Below the pieces are notes generated by a model. It did not search any database. It had not been told where the DNA came from and was given only the letters and a program-made list of their open reading frames with translations. Of a stretch of 64,000 nt of DNA, positions 37,326 through 47,052 are shown piece by piece; position 1 is the stretch's first letter, and the number at the start of each line of letters is the position of its first letter. A program made the position numbers and the translations under genes. This DNA is from CAVVIO01 sp963748095 (GTDB taxonomy: Bacteria; Bacteroidota; Bacteroidia; Bacteroidales; UBA10428): the NCBI GenBank assembly GCA_963748095.1, contig CAVVIO010000016.1:1-64000 (forward strand), in the 5' to 3' direction.

Positions 37326-37988
37326 CTATTCATTCATTTTTTGAAACAATTGCTCATCAAATTCACTGAAAGACCGGATCTTCACATCCGCGAAATCAAA
37401 CTTTGAATTATTATATTTATCAGCATCCTCCAGTAAAGCTATTGCTTTCATTCTGGCAGATTTGGCTGCCAGAAGACCGGTAAATGTATCTTCAAAAACC
37501 AGGCATTTCAACGGGTTCGTTTTTAATACACCGGCAGTTGACAGGTACACCGCCGGATGCGGTTTTGGAAATTCTTCCCCGTCACAACTCCTGATCACAT
37601 TAAATTTATCTTTTATTTTAAACTTTTCCAGCACTAACTGTATTAAATCCAACGGAGAACCGGAAGCAACTGCCGTTTTAATCCCTTTCGAAATTAGTAA
37701 ATCGAGTGTTCCAATCATTCCTTTAACAGGATCTGCTTCTGATGCGATCAACTCCATCACAGCTTTTAAAACTTCCAGTTCCACTTCGTTTAAGCTCTTC
37801 CCTGTCCAGGGTTTGCGGCTATACCAGAAATTAATCGTGTCTTTTATGCTAAATCCCTTGGTAAGTTCACACATTTCATCAGTGAGATCAAGCCCGACTT
37901 TTTTAAATACCCTTTGCTCACCTCTTGTCCACAGCGGCTCCGAATCAACAATAACACCATCAAGATCAAAAATTACAGTTTCAATCAT
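37326..37988 (-). CDS. HAD-family phosphatase (HxpB/beta-phosphoglucomutase-like)
   Basis: A 220-residue HAD hydrolase of subfamily IA. Motif I is VIFDLDGVIVDSEPLW (Asp nucleophile and general acid), motif II is KTAVASGSPLDLI, motif III Lys lies in FPKPHPAVYLSTA, and motif IV is CLVFEDTFTGLLAA. The cap-domain segment TINFWYSRKPWTGKSLNEVE is very like that of E. coli hexitol phosphatase B (YniC), so sugar-phosphate phosphatase activity is likely. It lies 14 bp after thrA and 72 bp before thrC, in the slot where homoserine kinase often sits. Whether it serves threonine synthesis is open. Confidence 0.88.
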   Translation of the reverse strand: MIETVIFDLDGVIVDSEPLWTRGEQRVFKKVGLDLTDEMCELTKGFSIKDTINFWYSRKPWTGKSLNEVELEVLKAVMELIASEADPVKGMIGTLDLLISKGIKTAVASGSPLDLIQLVLEKFKIKDKFNVIRSCDGEEFPKPHPAVYLSTAGVLKTNPLKCLVFEDTFTGLLAAKSARMKAIALLEDADKYNNSKFDFADVKIRSFSEFDEQLFQKMNE

Positions 37989-38002
37989 ATTTCCATCCTG
38001 TA

Positions 38003-40432
38003 CTATACATTAGCTATCCTTATAACATCGGCAAAAATTCCAGCAGCCGTAACTTCTGCTCCGGCTCCGTATCCCCTGATGACCATCGGCTGCTCGTGAT
38101 ACCGGTCGGTTGTTATTAAGAGAATGTTATTGCTGCCTTCAAGTGGGTAAGCAGGATGAGAAGCGTCAACCGTTTCAAGTGAAACGCTCGCTACTCCGCA
38201 ATCGAGCTTAGCTACAAACCTCCATCTTTTATTCTCTTTTGCCAGTTGTTTTCTTTTGTTTTCAAATTCGTTATCGTATTTTTTGACCTCTTCCCAAAAG
38301 TGATCGATCGTACCATCAAAGCAGGATGCCGGAAGAAACGGCTTTATTTCCACATCTTTTTGTTCCAGGGGAAAGCCGGATTCACGCGCAAGGATTAGCA
38401 ATTTCCGCACCACATCCACTCCGCTGAGATCTATCCTGGGATCGGGTTCAGAGAATCCTTTCTCTTTGGCCATCTGTATAGCTTTGCTGAGGGAGACTTT
38501 CTCTGAAAGTTCATTGAAAATGAAGTTCAGAGTTCCGGATAATACCGCTTCCATATGCAGTATCTTATCCCCGCTCTTTACCATGTCGTTAATAGTGCTG
38601 ATTACAGGAAGTCCTGCCCCGACATTGGTTTCATACATGAATTTTACATTCTTATCTTTGGCAGTACTTTTCAGCTCTTTGTACAATTTATATTCTGAGG
38701 AGCAGGCAATCTTATTGGCCGTTACCACTGAAATAAATGATCCCAGGATCTCTTTATAAGTCCCGGCTACCTTTTCATTGGCCGTGCAATCTATAAATAC
38801 TGTATTCCGCAGGTTCATCTCCTTCATGCGATGGATAAAAGTTTTCATGTTCGCCGGTTCTCCTTTGCTGTCGAGATCTTTCCGGTAATTTTCCAGATCA
38901 AAACATTCGGGACAAAACAGCATCTTTCGTGAATTACTGATTCCAACCACATTTATCTTCAGCCGGTGTTCTTCCAGCAATTTTTCCTGTTGCTGCCTGA
39001 TTTGTTCTAATAAAATTTTCCCGACCGTACCAATGCCGACAAGAAACAGGTGCAGTTCTTTGTGATGAGAAAGGAAAAAACCTTCGTGAATAACATTCAG
39101 TGCTTTTTTCAGGCTTTCTTTGCTGATCACTACTGATATGTTCAACTCGGAAGAACCCTGCGCAGTAGCAATGGCACTGATACCATTGGCTCCCAACGAC
39201 CGGAAAAGGTTGGCCGATATACCGGGAGTATTTTTCATCCGTTCTCCTACAATTGCAATAATGGAGAGATTACGTTCGGCGACTATCCTTATTTCGTGAC
39301 GCAGTTTTATTTCGGGCTCAAATTCATGTTCAAGTGCCACTATTGCATTTTCCGTATCATCAGGATTAATGGCAAAAGTGATGGAATATTCCGATGAAGC
39401 TTGTGTAATAAGGATAATATTGATATTGCTTGTTGCAAGGGCACCAAACAACCGCATGGAAATACCCTTAACACCCACCATACCAGGACCCTGGATTGTT
39501 ACAAGGGTAATATCGTCAATAGATGAAACTCCTTTTATCAGTGTACCGTCTGTCGATACGGATTTATTGGATATGATGGTTCCCTGTGCTGAAGGGTTGA
39601 AGGTGTTTTTAACTGCGATTTCAATATTTTTCTTATAAACAGGTTGAATAGTAGGCGTATATATAACTTCAGCACCAAAATGAGACAATTCCATTGCTTC
39701 GGCATAGCTGAGTGATTCGATGGCAAAAGCTTTGGGTACTTTTTTAGGATCGGCGGTCATGAATCCGTCTACATCTGTCCAAATCTCCAACCGTTTTACA
39801 TCGAGAGCAGCAGCAATAATAGCTGCTGAATAATCAGAACCACCCCTACCGAGAGTAGTGGTTACACCGGCACTGTCGCTGGCTATAAAACCGGGTACTA
39901 TTGCTTTTTTCTTTATACCCTGTAATTTTTCTTTAATAAGTTTATTGGTCCTGTCGAAATCAACCCGAGCATTGCCGAAGTTATTATCTGTAACAATCAG
40001 GTTACGTGTATCGAAAAATTCGCAATCGTTAATTACCCTGCTTATAATGTAAGCAGACAACCTTTCTCCGTAACTGACTATCCTGTCACGGGTCTTTGGT
40101 GTAAGATCGTTCAACAGATATACGCCATCGGTAATATCTTTTAATTCCTTCAACAGGTCCTTCACCTGCACGGTCACCTCCACTTTTTCAGATCCGGAAA
40201 GCAGCTCATCAAGAATTGTCAGATGACGTTTTTCTATTATTTTAAATTGTTCCCTGTAGTTTATGTCTTTTGAACCGGCCATGTTACCCAGTCGAATAAG
40301 CTGATCGGTTATATCTTTAAAGGCAGAAACAACAACAATAACTTTCTCGTCCTGACCTTCCACGATTTTCTTTACATCCAGTATCTTATCGGGTGAACCG
40401 ACTGAAGAACCGCCGAACTTAAGTACTCTCAT
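38003..40432 (-). CDS. thrA: Bifunctional aspartokinase/homoserine dehydrogenase I
   Basis: An 809-residue fusion catalysing the first and third steps of threonine/methionine synthesis. The aspartokinase part starts VLKFGGSSVGSPDKILDVKK and has VTTLGRGGSDYSAAIIAAA. Two ACT domains (LVTIQGPGMVGVKGISMRLF and IIAIVGERMKNTPGISANLF) probably give feedback control by threonine. The homoserine dehydrogenase part begins LFLVGIGTVGKILLEQIR near residue 465 and contains VFIDCTANEKVAGTYKEIL, NVGAGLPVISTINDMVKSGD and SEPDPRIDLSGVDVVRKLLIL. Full length, one frame. It heads the thrA-HAD-thrC cluster; a terminator hairpin for fabD lies 50 bp upstream. Confidence 0.96.
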   Translation of the reverse strand: MRVLKFGGSSVGSPDKILDVKKIVEGQDEKVIVVVSAFKDITDQLIRLGNMAGSKDINYREQFKIIEKRHLTILDELLSGSEKVEVTVQVKDLLKELKDITDGVYLLNDLTPKTRDRIVSYGERLSAYIISRVINDCEFFDTRNLIVTDNNFGNARVDFDRTNKLIKEKLQGIKKKAIVPGFIASDSAGVTTTLGRGGSDYSAAIIAAALDVKRLEIWTDVDGFMTADPKKVPKAFAIESLSYAEAMELSHFGAEVIYTPTIQPVYKKNIEIAVKNTFNPSAQGTIISNKSVSTDGTLIKGVSSIDDITLVTIQGPGMVGVKGISMRLFGALATSNINIILITQASSEYSITFAINPDDTENAIVALEHEFEPEIKLRHEIRIVAERNLSIIAIVGERMKNTPGISANLFRSLGANGISAIATAQGSSELNISVVISKESLKKALNVIHEGFFLSHHKELHLFLVGIGTVGKILLEQIRQQQEKLLEEHRLKINVVGISNSRKMLFCPECFDLENYRKDLDSKGEPANMKTFIHRMKEMNLRNTVFIDCTANEKVAGTYKEILGSFISVVTANKIACSSEYKLYKELKSTAKDKNVKFMYETNVGAGLPVISTINDMVKSGDKILHMEAVLSGTLNFIFNELSEKVSLSKAIQMAKEKGFSEPDPRIDLSGVDVVRKLLILARESGFPLEQKDVEIKPFLPASCFDGTIDHFWEEVKKYDNEFENKRKQLAKENKRWRFVAKLDCGVASVSLETVDASHPAYPLEGSNNILLITTDRYHEQPMVIRGYGAGAEVTAAGIFADVIRIANV

Positions 40433-40480
40433 TGATAATTGTGTATATATATTAAAAAGTCTTTAAAAATAATACAAAAC

Positions 40481-40507
40481 CAAATAAAAAAGGGGGCCTT
40501 TGCCCCC
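40481..40507 (-). terminator. Rho-independent terminator after fabD
   Basis: On the minus strand the hairpin GGGGGC-AAAG-GCCCCC is followed by TTTTTTATTT. The position, just after the fabD stop, makes it the end of the fabD transcript. It also lies 50 bp before thrA, so thrA needs its own promoter or read-through. Confidence 0.88.
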
Positions 40508-40529
40508 AAATTTATCTTTTGACTAAATT

Positions 40530-41408
40530 TTAACCTGCACTGGCAGTGGGGACTTGTCTGTCGACTTTTTTTATCAGTCCTTGCAATACTGTTCCCGGAC
40601 CGACTTCCGTGAACGATGTGGCGCCGTCGTTCAGCATGTTTTTGACGGTCTGTGTCCATCTTACAGGCGCTGTAAGCTGCGCTTTCAGGTTTTTCTTTAT
40701 AACTTCCGGATCGGTAACAGGCAATGCAGAAACATTCTGGTAAACAGGACACACCGGTTGATTAAAGGTTGTCTGTTCGATAGCAGTTTCCAGTTCTTTA
40801 CGGGCAGGTTCCATTAACGGAGAATGGAAAGCTCCTCCCACCTTTAACTTCAATGCGCGTTTTGCACCCCGGGCGCTCAGTTTTTCAACAGCCAGGTCAA
40901 TGCCTTTTTCAGAACCAGATATCACAACCTGACCCGGACTGTTATAATTGGCAGGTACAACTACCTCATCTATTTCAGCACATACGTTTTCTACTAATTC
41001 ATCATCAAGTCCCAGTATTGCTGCCATAGTCGACGGTTCGAGCTCGCATGCCTTTTGCATAGCTTGTGCTCTTTTAAACACCAGCTTAAGTCCGTCTTCG
41101 AACGACAGGGTTCCGTTGGCAACCAGAGCTGAAAATTCACCCAGTGAGTGGCCCGCTACCATATCGGGCTTAAAATCATCGCCCAGTGTTTTTGCAAGAA
41201 TAACGGAATGCAGGAAAATAGCAGGCTGGGTTACTTTTGTCTGTTTCAGGTCATCATCACTGCCTGTAAACATTACATCAGTAATTTTGAAACCAAGGAT
41301 CTCATTGGCTTTTTCAAATAATTCCTTCGCCAAAGGTGAATTATCATACAGATCTTTACCCATTCCTGTGAATTGCGCTCCCTGTCCGGGAAATACATAT
41401 GCTTTCAT
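40530..41408 (-). CDS. fabD: Malonyl-CoA:ACP transacylase
   Basis: A 292-residue FabD, which loads malonyl groups onto acyl carrier protein for fatty-acid synthesis. The N-terminus AYVFPGQGAQFTGMGKDLY, the nucleophile Ser in VAGHSLGEFSALVANG, the substrate Arg in LVFKRAQAMQKAC and the catalytic His in KVGGAFHSPLMEPARKEL are all present, with Gln of the first motif and TEVGPGTVLQGLIKK at the end. It is intact with normal length. A terminator follows; the next upstream gene folE is on the same strand 220 bp away, so it is probably a monocistron. Confidence 0.96.
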   Translation of the reverse strand: MKAYVFPGQGAQFTGMGKDLYDNSPLAKELFEKANEILGFKITDVMFTGSDDDLKQTKVTQPAIFLHSVILAKTLGDDFKPDMVAGHSLGEFSALVANGTLSFEDGLKLVFKRAQAMQKACELEPSTMAAILGLDDELVENVCAEIDEVVVPANYNSPGQVVISGSEKGIDLAVEKLSARGAKRALKLKVGGAFHSPLMEPARKELETAIEQTTFNQPVCPVYQNVSALPVTDPEVIKKNLKAQLTAPVRWTQTVKNMLNDGATSFTEVGPGTVLQGLIKKVDRQVPTASAG

Positions 41409-41630
41409 AAATAGATCATTAAAGTTTGTGCAAAAATAATAAAATTGACCAAAGTCTCAATGGTGTGGGGTTTATCTTATTTATTGGATATTGGTACATT
41501 ACGTTTTTATTTCGCTGCTAAAATCGAATCAGGTTGTTTAGGCTTTAAACATCTTCTGATAAATGGCATAAGACAACTCTTTATTACTGATGTCTCCAGA
41601 TGCTGACACTCACTCCTACAGTCTAACCTC

Positions 41631-42257
41631 CTAATGCAACTTTTGCCCGATCAGGTGAATAAATTCCTCCCGTGTACGGTGTTCAGTAAGAAAACATCCG
41701 GTAAACGCAGATGTAGTAGTCACCGAGTTTTGTTTCTGTACTCCCCTCATGACCATACACAGGTGTTTTGCTTCAATTACGACTGCCACACCCGCCGGAT
41801 TCAGTGTTTCCTGTATGCAGTCCCTGATCTGTACTGTGAGTCGCTCCTGTACCTGTAATCTGCGGGCAAAAGCCTCTACCACCCGGGCTATCTTGCTCAA
41901 ACCGGTAATATAGCCATTCGGAATATATGCTATATGTGCCTTCCCAAAGAAAGGGATCATATGATGTTCGCACAATGAATACAGTTCTATATCTTTTACC
42001 AGTACCATCTGTTGATAATCCTCTTTGAATTTTGCCGATTGAAGAATTTTCACCGGATCGAGATGATACCCGTGTGTCAGAAATTGAATGGATTTTGCCA
42101 CCCGTTCAGGGGTTTCCTGTAATCCTTCGCGATTAGCATCTTCTTCTATGTTTTCTAAAATACCTTTGTAATGACCAGCCAGAATTTTGGTGCGTTTGCC
42201 ATTATATTTCTCTATACTTTCATAGCCGTTTTCTGCTATGTCATCAAAATCTTTCAT
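41631..42257 (-). CDS. folE: GTP cyclohydrolase I
   Basis: A 208-residue FolE, converting GTP to 7,8-dihydroneopterin triphosphate for tetrahydrofolate or pterin synthesis. Zinc ligands are Cys and His in LYSLCEHHMIPFFGKAHIAY and the Cys in EAKHLCMVMRGVQKQNSVTT. LSKIARVVEAFARRLQVQER is the strongly conserved substrate-pocket helix. The N-terminus carries a short extra helix before KILAGHYKGILENI. One frame, normal length. It is divergent from mqnB, with a 246-bp AT-rich spacer that should carry both promoters; I cannot place them confidently. Confidence 0.96.
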   Translation of the reverse strand: MKDFDDIAENGYESIEKYNGKRTKILAGHYKGILENIEEDANREGLQETPERVAKSIQFLTHGYHLDPVKILQSAKFKEDYQQMVLVKDIELYSLCEHHMIPFFGKAHIAYIPNGYITGLSKIARVVEAFARRLQVQERLTVQIRDCIQETLNPAGVAVVIEAKHLCMVMRGVQKQNSVTTTSAFTGCFLTEHRTREEFIHLIGQKLH

Positions 42258-42503
42258 GATATCTATGTTGAAGGAACCCCATAAATTACAGGATTTGTTT
42301 ATAATTTAAGTGAATTTTTATTTACGATTTATTACAAATTCATCTTATAATGTTCAATATAAATAATTAAAAATCTGCCAGATAAATTCTATAATATACA
42401 GAATTGAACAAAGAAACAAAAAAATAGTTAAATTTAAATTAATTTAGGAGCCGTAAAGTTATTAACTTTTTCTTATCAGAAAGAATATAAACACAAGGGC
42501 ATT

Positions 42504-43199
42504 TTGAAGATATTACTGGTAGCAGCAACAGCACGTGACACCCTGGAATTGGTAGCAAAACTGGAATTTGTCCAGAAGATTGATTCGAATTTTAACAGTT
42601 ACAGTTATGGTAACCTGAGCATAGATGTTCTGATTACCGGCATAGGCAGTGTATTCACCGCATATCATTTATCGCGGGCACTGAATCTTATTAATTACGA
42701 TCTGGCATTAAATATAGGAGTGTCAGGTAGTTTCGATCATTTTCTTGAATTAGGATTTGTTGTCAATGTGGTACAGGATCATTTTGCAGATATCGGTTTT
42801 GAAGATGATTCCAATTTTTTCACCCTGTACGATAAAGAACTGATGGATCCCGATGAATTCCCTTTTGCCGACGGAAGCTTATCGAGTATCGGAAATTTCG
42901 AAATAGAAGAAATAGAAGCACTGATTCCGGTCAAGGCAATTACTGTCAACACCTTACTCGGGAATTATTCCAGTATTGAGCGTATAAAAGAAAAGTTTAA
43001 CCCGGATATAGAAACAACTGAAGGAGCGGCTTTTATGTATGTTTGCCTGATGGAAAAAATTCCGTTTCTGCAAATCCGCGCCATCTCTTACTTTGTAGAA
43101 ATCCGGAAAGTGGAAAGCTGGAATCTTCCAAATGCTTATAAGAATCTGGCAAGTACAACCCTGTCAATTCTCAACGAATTAAGAAACGATTCAAATTAG
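42504..43199 (+). CDS. mqnB: Futalosine hydrolase
   Basis: A 231-residue nucleosidase of the MTA/SAH fold that splits futalosine to dehypoxanthine futalosine in the futalosine route to menaquinone. ALNIGVSGSFDHFLELGFVV, HFADIGFEDDSNFF (a typical MqnB stretch) and ETTEGAAFMYVCLMEKIPFL match the family; the purine-contact region is IRAISYFVEIRKVESW. The start is TTG at 42504 with AAGGG about 7 bp upstream; there is no ATG close by that keeps the N-terminal MKILLVAATA-like strand. Other mqn genes are not in the window. It is followed by hldD 112 bp on. Confidence 0.85.
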   Translation: MKILLVAATARDTLELVAKLEFVQKIDSNFNSYSYGNLSIDVLITGIGSVFTAYHLSRALNLINYDLALNIGVSGSFDHFLELGFVVNVVQDHFADIGFEDDSNFFTLYDKELMDPDEFPFADGSLSSIGNFEIEEIEALIPVKAITVNTLLGNYSSIERIKEKFNPDIETTEGAAFMYVCLMEKIPFLQIRAISYFVEIRKVESWNLPNAYKNLASTTLSILNELRNDSN

Positions 43200-43311
43200 A
43201 TAATCCGGGGCAGCTTATAGAGAGAACAAAAAAATATTCTTCGTAATTTTCCATAATTTCGTGAAATATTTTTTCTTTGCGTATTAAACCAAATGAAAAA
43301 ACACTAAAAAT

Positions 43312-44277
43312 ATGATAGTAGTTACAGGCGCAGCCGGCTTTATAGGCAGTAATCTGGTTACCAAACTTATTAACGAGGGCCTTGACAATCTTGTGCTGGT
43401 AGATGATTTTTCAGATGACCTGAAGAATAAAAATTTTGAAGGAAAGGAATTTAGAGAAAAAATTCACCGCGATGAATTCATTGAATGGCTGGATAAAAAT
43501 TATTTACAGGTAGAGTTTGTTTTTCACCTGGGTGCCCGAACGGATACAACAGAATTCGACCGTTCAATATTTGACCGGCTTAACCTCGGATATTCCAAAA
43601 AGGTTTGGGAAGTATGTGCCGAAAAATGTATTTCGATGATTTATGCTTCTTCAGCAGCAACATACGGCGGTGGAGAATTCGGGTACAGCGACAGTCATGA
43701 GCTGGTGGAAAAGTTAAAGCCCCTAAATCCTTATGGAGATTCAAAAAACGACTTCGACAAATGGGCCCTGAAACAGGAAAAGGTACCACCTTACTGGGCG
43801 GGAATAAAGTTTTTCAATGTTTACGGCCCGAATGAATATCATAAAAACCGGATGGCTTCGGTAATTTATCATGCATTTAACCAGATAAACGAAACCGGAA
43901 AGATGAAGTTATTCCGGTCGCACCGCAGTGACATAAAAGACGGGGAACAAAAACGTGACTTTATATATGTAAAAGACGTGGTGGACGTATTGTTTTACAT
44001 GATGCTCCATGGTAAAAGATCGGGCCTGTTCAACCTGGGAACCGGAAAAGCCCGGTCATTTCTCGATCTGGTAAAAAACACGTTCCGTGCTATGCATATA
44101 GAAGAAAATATTGAATTCATAGATACTCCTGCCGACATACGTGATAAATACCAGTACTTTACAGAAGCAAAAATGAGCAAACTTCTTTCTTCGGGTTACG
44201 AAATACCATTTCATCCGCTGGAACAGGGTATTGATGATTATGTTAGAAATTTTCTGTTGGAGCATAAATACAATTAA
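43312..44277 (+). CDS. hldD: ADP-L-glycero-D-manno-heptose 6-epimerase
   Basis: A 321-residue short-chain dehydrogenase-type epimerase making the LPS inner-core heptose precursor. Residues 1-16 read IVVTGAAGFIGSNLVTKL (NADP-binding GxxGxxG). The VFHLGARTDTTEFD segment, YASSAATYGGGEFGYSD with the catalytic Ser/Tyr pair region, and LNPYGDSKNDFDKWAL with YxxxK are all HldD-like; RDFIYVKDVVDVLFYMM and NLGTGKARSFLDLV are substrate-binding. Intact. A Gram-negative LPS gene fits the Bacteroidota assignment of this half. Confidence 0.93.
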   Translation: MIVVTGAAGFIGSNLVTKLINEGLDNLVLVDDFSDDLKNKNFEGKEFREKIHRDEFIEWLDKNYLQVEFVFHLGARTDTTEFDRSIFDRLNLGYSKKVWEVCAEKCISMIYASSAATYGGGEFGYSDSHELVEKLKPLNPYGDSKNDFDKWALKQEKVPPYWAGIKFFNVYGPNEYHKNRMASVIYHAFNQINETGKMKLFRSHRSDIKDGEQKRDFIYVKDVVDVLFYMMLHGKRSGLFNLGTGKARSFLDLVKNTFRAMHIEENIEFIDTPADIRDKYQYFTEAKMSKLLSSGYEIPFHPLEQGIDDYVRNFLLEHKYN

Positions 44278-44379
44278 CTGCGGTTAATTCCTTAATATTT
44301 CACCGATTAGGAAAAGCCTGAATAATTTATTAATATTGTGTTGAAATAAGTATATTCTTTTGATACTACAATATTAATC

Positions 44380-46186
44380 ATGGGTGAAGTTTACATGTAT
44401 ATCAAAAAACTACTGGCTTTACTGGTCACTGTTTTTGTAGGATTTTACCTTCACCGGTTTCTTGAATATTACTTTCTGGTTCCTCTATTGCTATTGACCT
44501 TTTCAGTACTGGTTTTTCAGATCACAGGTAAAAAACCACCCCATTTATTCGATTTTAAACGAATAGATCATTATTATGAAAAGGGAGGCCTGCGCGATTT
44601 GCTGAAATTATTTATCACTGCTTTCGGTGTGGCTTATGATATTATTATCTGGACATTCTGGGGAGTCTTTCTGTTATTCGAAGTATTTACAGATTTTCTC
44701 AGATTACTGAAAATTATATCCTTCTGGATCATTTACGCAGCACTTTGGTTCCTGAGACTATTTGTTCCGCCAGTAGTAATCATATTCCGGCTCATCATTC
44801 ATTACGCCATTAAATGGATATGGTGGATCTATCAACTTGCATTTAAAAATATGGCGCCCTCTGTAAACAGAAATTATTATTTTCTGGCAGTGAGGGGAAC
44901 TATTCCGGCCATATTCATCGCGTTTGTCTTTTATTATTTCAGCCTGATCATCGATTTACATGGCCTGGCAATAGTTGGCCTGGTTCTTTCTGTATTACCC
45001 CTGGCCTGGTCGTTTGGCGAGATTGCATCCGTGCGCAGTAAAAATCTGCAACTTGAAGGGTTCACAACCATAAGGACTAATTTTCAGAATGGTATAGAAT
45101 CGGTAAGAAGCCTCTTGTTCTACATTACTTTTTTTGTCATTCTTTTTGTGGTCCAGTTAGCGCTGATATTTTACCGGATGGATGCCCGGAGCAGGTATCA
45201 GCCTGTTAGGTATTGCCATCAACCTGAACACTTTATTATCCTTTCTTTTAATCCTGCTGACACTGATAATACTTTTCGGAATACTAATGGTCCCTACATA
45301 CAGGTTGTATAATTACTTCCGGGAAAATACACTTTCAGGTACAGTTGCCTTTATTTCTTCTGTTTTAAAAAAAGGAATACAATATCTATTCGTTTTGATT
45401 CCTTCCACACTCTTCGGTAGTATATTACTGATTATACCGTCAGTTCTGTTAGTGGCTTCATTATGGCTCACTTCCACGTTGAAAAATGAAGTGCTTGATA
45501 TCCGGTTAAACCAGATGCAGGAACAGCAATTGGAAGTGAATGATGAATTGCAGGCTTACGAACTCAATAAAAACATAGAACAACTAAAATACCTGAAAAA
45601 ATTGCCAAATAACCTGTTGAAGGAAATGTTCAACCGGAATAATCTCATTTATAGAATAACTAATACTGATGACGATATCCGGAAAGAAGAAGAAAAACTT
45701 CTCAGGCTGGAGGACAGAACAAAAGCCCGGCTGAAAACGCTGGATGATCAGATAACTTTATCCGAAAGCTCTGCAAACTCAGGGGACATCGCTTCTTTAA
45801 AAGAACAAAAGTTACTAGTCAGCCGTACGTTCAACAATCAAAAGGCAGATATTAAAATGGTTATCAGCAAAAACAAGATTGATCTGGAATATCTTCATCG
45901 AAACAGTCAGCAAATACCCATACTCTTTTTCCTTGCAGGGATATGGATATCACTGTTTGGTGGATTGGTATTCTCCTTTGCAACTGCTTACCTTGGCAAT
46001 GTTTTTTATGAACTATATCTTTTCAGGAATGATGGTACACCCAGTTATTTTAAAATGATTATCCTTCACGAAAAAGAAAAAGATAATAAACAACCATTAC
46101 TTGGTTTTTCATTACTTATAATCGTAATAGCAATTATTTATCTTCTATATAACTTTGGATTTCCTTACTACCTCAACGGAATATAA
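44380..46186 (+). CDS. Large polytopic membrane protein with central coiled coil, unknown; one frameshift
   Basis: I do not recognise the family. The N-terminal ~270 residues contain about eight or nine hydrophobic helices rich in Trp/Phe/Tyr (DIIIWTFWGVFLLFEVFTDF, WIIYAALWFLRLFVPPVVII, AIKWIWWIYQLAF). After a frame slip near 45180 (LALIFYRM to PGAGISLLGIAINL) there are further helices. A ~150-residue charged coiled coil follows (EVLDIRLNQMQEQQLEVND to DIKMVISKNKIDLEYL), then two or three helices to the end. ATG 44380 or the in-frame ATG at 44395 (with GGTGAAG upstream) can start it. The coiled coil suggests oligomerisation or a cytoplasmic/periplasmic arm. No neighbour explains its role. Confidence 0.65.
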
Positions 46187-46225
46187 TTAAATATAAGCTT
46201 GTTCAAATTAAATACATATAAGTAA

Positions 46226-47032
46226 ATGACTTTCAATAAAATTATGAAACACATCCGTTTTATCCTGATATTTCTGGTAATTATAGCCGTTAATATTAAC
46301 AAGGTCCATTCGCAGACAAAAAAAATAAATGTGCTTGTTTTCTCCAAAACTGACGGTTACCGGCACGAGGCAATTCCATCTGCAATAAAGGCCCTTGTTG
46401 AATTAGGAACCGAAAGAAACTGGCAGGTAACTACAACCGAGGATTCTACCTTGTTTACCGATAATTTTTTAGCACACTTCGATGCCGTGGTTTTCCTGCT
46501 AACAACCGGTAATATCCTGAATGATGAGGAACAGGAAGCGTTTAAACGGTTCATAGAGTCAGGAAAAGGTTTTGTAGGTGTACATTCAGCCACCGATACC
46601 GAGTACGACTGGCCCTGGTACGACAGCCTTGTCGGGGCCCAATTTCTGGGACATCCGCCTGTGCAGGAAGCCCGTGTAGTTGTTGAAGACACCAATCACC
46701 CGGCCACCTCTATGTATAAAGAAAAAAGTATAAAGATGACGGATGAATGGTACTCTTTTAAAACGAACCCCCGCAGCCGGGTACATGTATTGATGTCGCT
46801 CGACGAATCGAGTTACAATACCACTTACAATCCATGGTTCAAGGGAGTTAAACTTCCCATGGGAGACCACCCCATTGTATGGTACCATTACTTCGATGGC
46901 GGCAGGGCTATTTATACAGGGTTCGGACATATCCCCGAGATGTATGCAAAAGATTCACTTTACAGGGCCCACCTGGTTGGCGCCATAGAGTGGGCTGCCG
47001 GAAAAGTGTCAGAAAAACCGGTGATGAAATAA
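46226..47032 (+). CDS. ThuA-domain secreted protein
   Basis: A 268-residue exported ThuA-like protein (trehalose-utilisation/glutamine-amidotransferase-like fold). A signal peptide (FILIFLVIIAVNINKVHSQ) is followed by NVLVFSKTDGYRHEAIPSAI, DNFLAHFDAVVFLLTTGNIL, VGVHSATDTEYDWPWYDSLV and WYHYFDGGRAIYTGFGHIPE. The family is common in Bacteroidota carbohydrate clusters and its enzymatic activity is unproven. ATG 46244 is an alternative start that also keeps the signal. It is convergent with the TonB receptor gene 20 bp away. Confidence 0.9.
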   Translation: MTFNKIMKHIRFILIFLVIIAVNINKVHSQTKKINVLVFSKTDGYRHEAIPSAIKALVELGTERNWQVTTTEDSTLFTDNFLAHFDAVVFLLTTGNILNDEEQEAFKRFIESGKGFVGVHSATDTEYDWPWYDSLVGAQFLGHPPVQEARVVVEDTNHPATSMYKEKSIKMTDEWYSFKTNPRSRVHVLMSLDESSYNTTYNPWFKGVKLPMGDHPIVWYHYFDGGRAIYTGFGHIPEMYAKDSLYRAHLVGAIEWAAGKVSEKPVMK

Positions 47033-47052
47033 CCCCCTACATTCAAATTACA

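Noticed and set aside
40481..40507. Threonine-leader attenuator
   Set aside because: I find no short leader ORF rich in Thr/Ile codons and no competing antiterminator stem; the position fits a simple fabD terminator.
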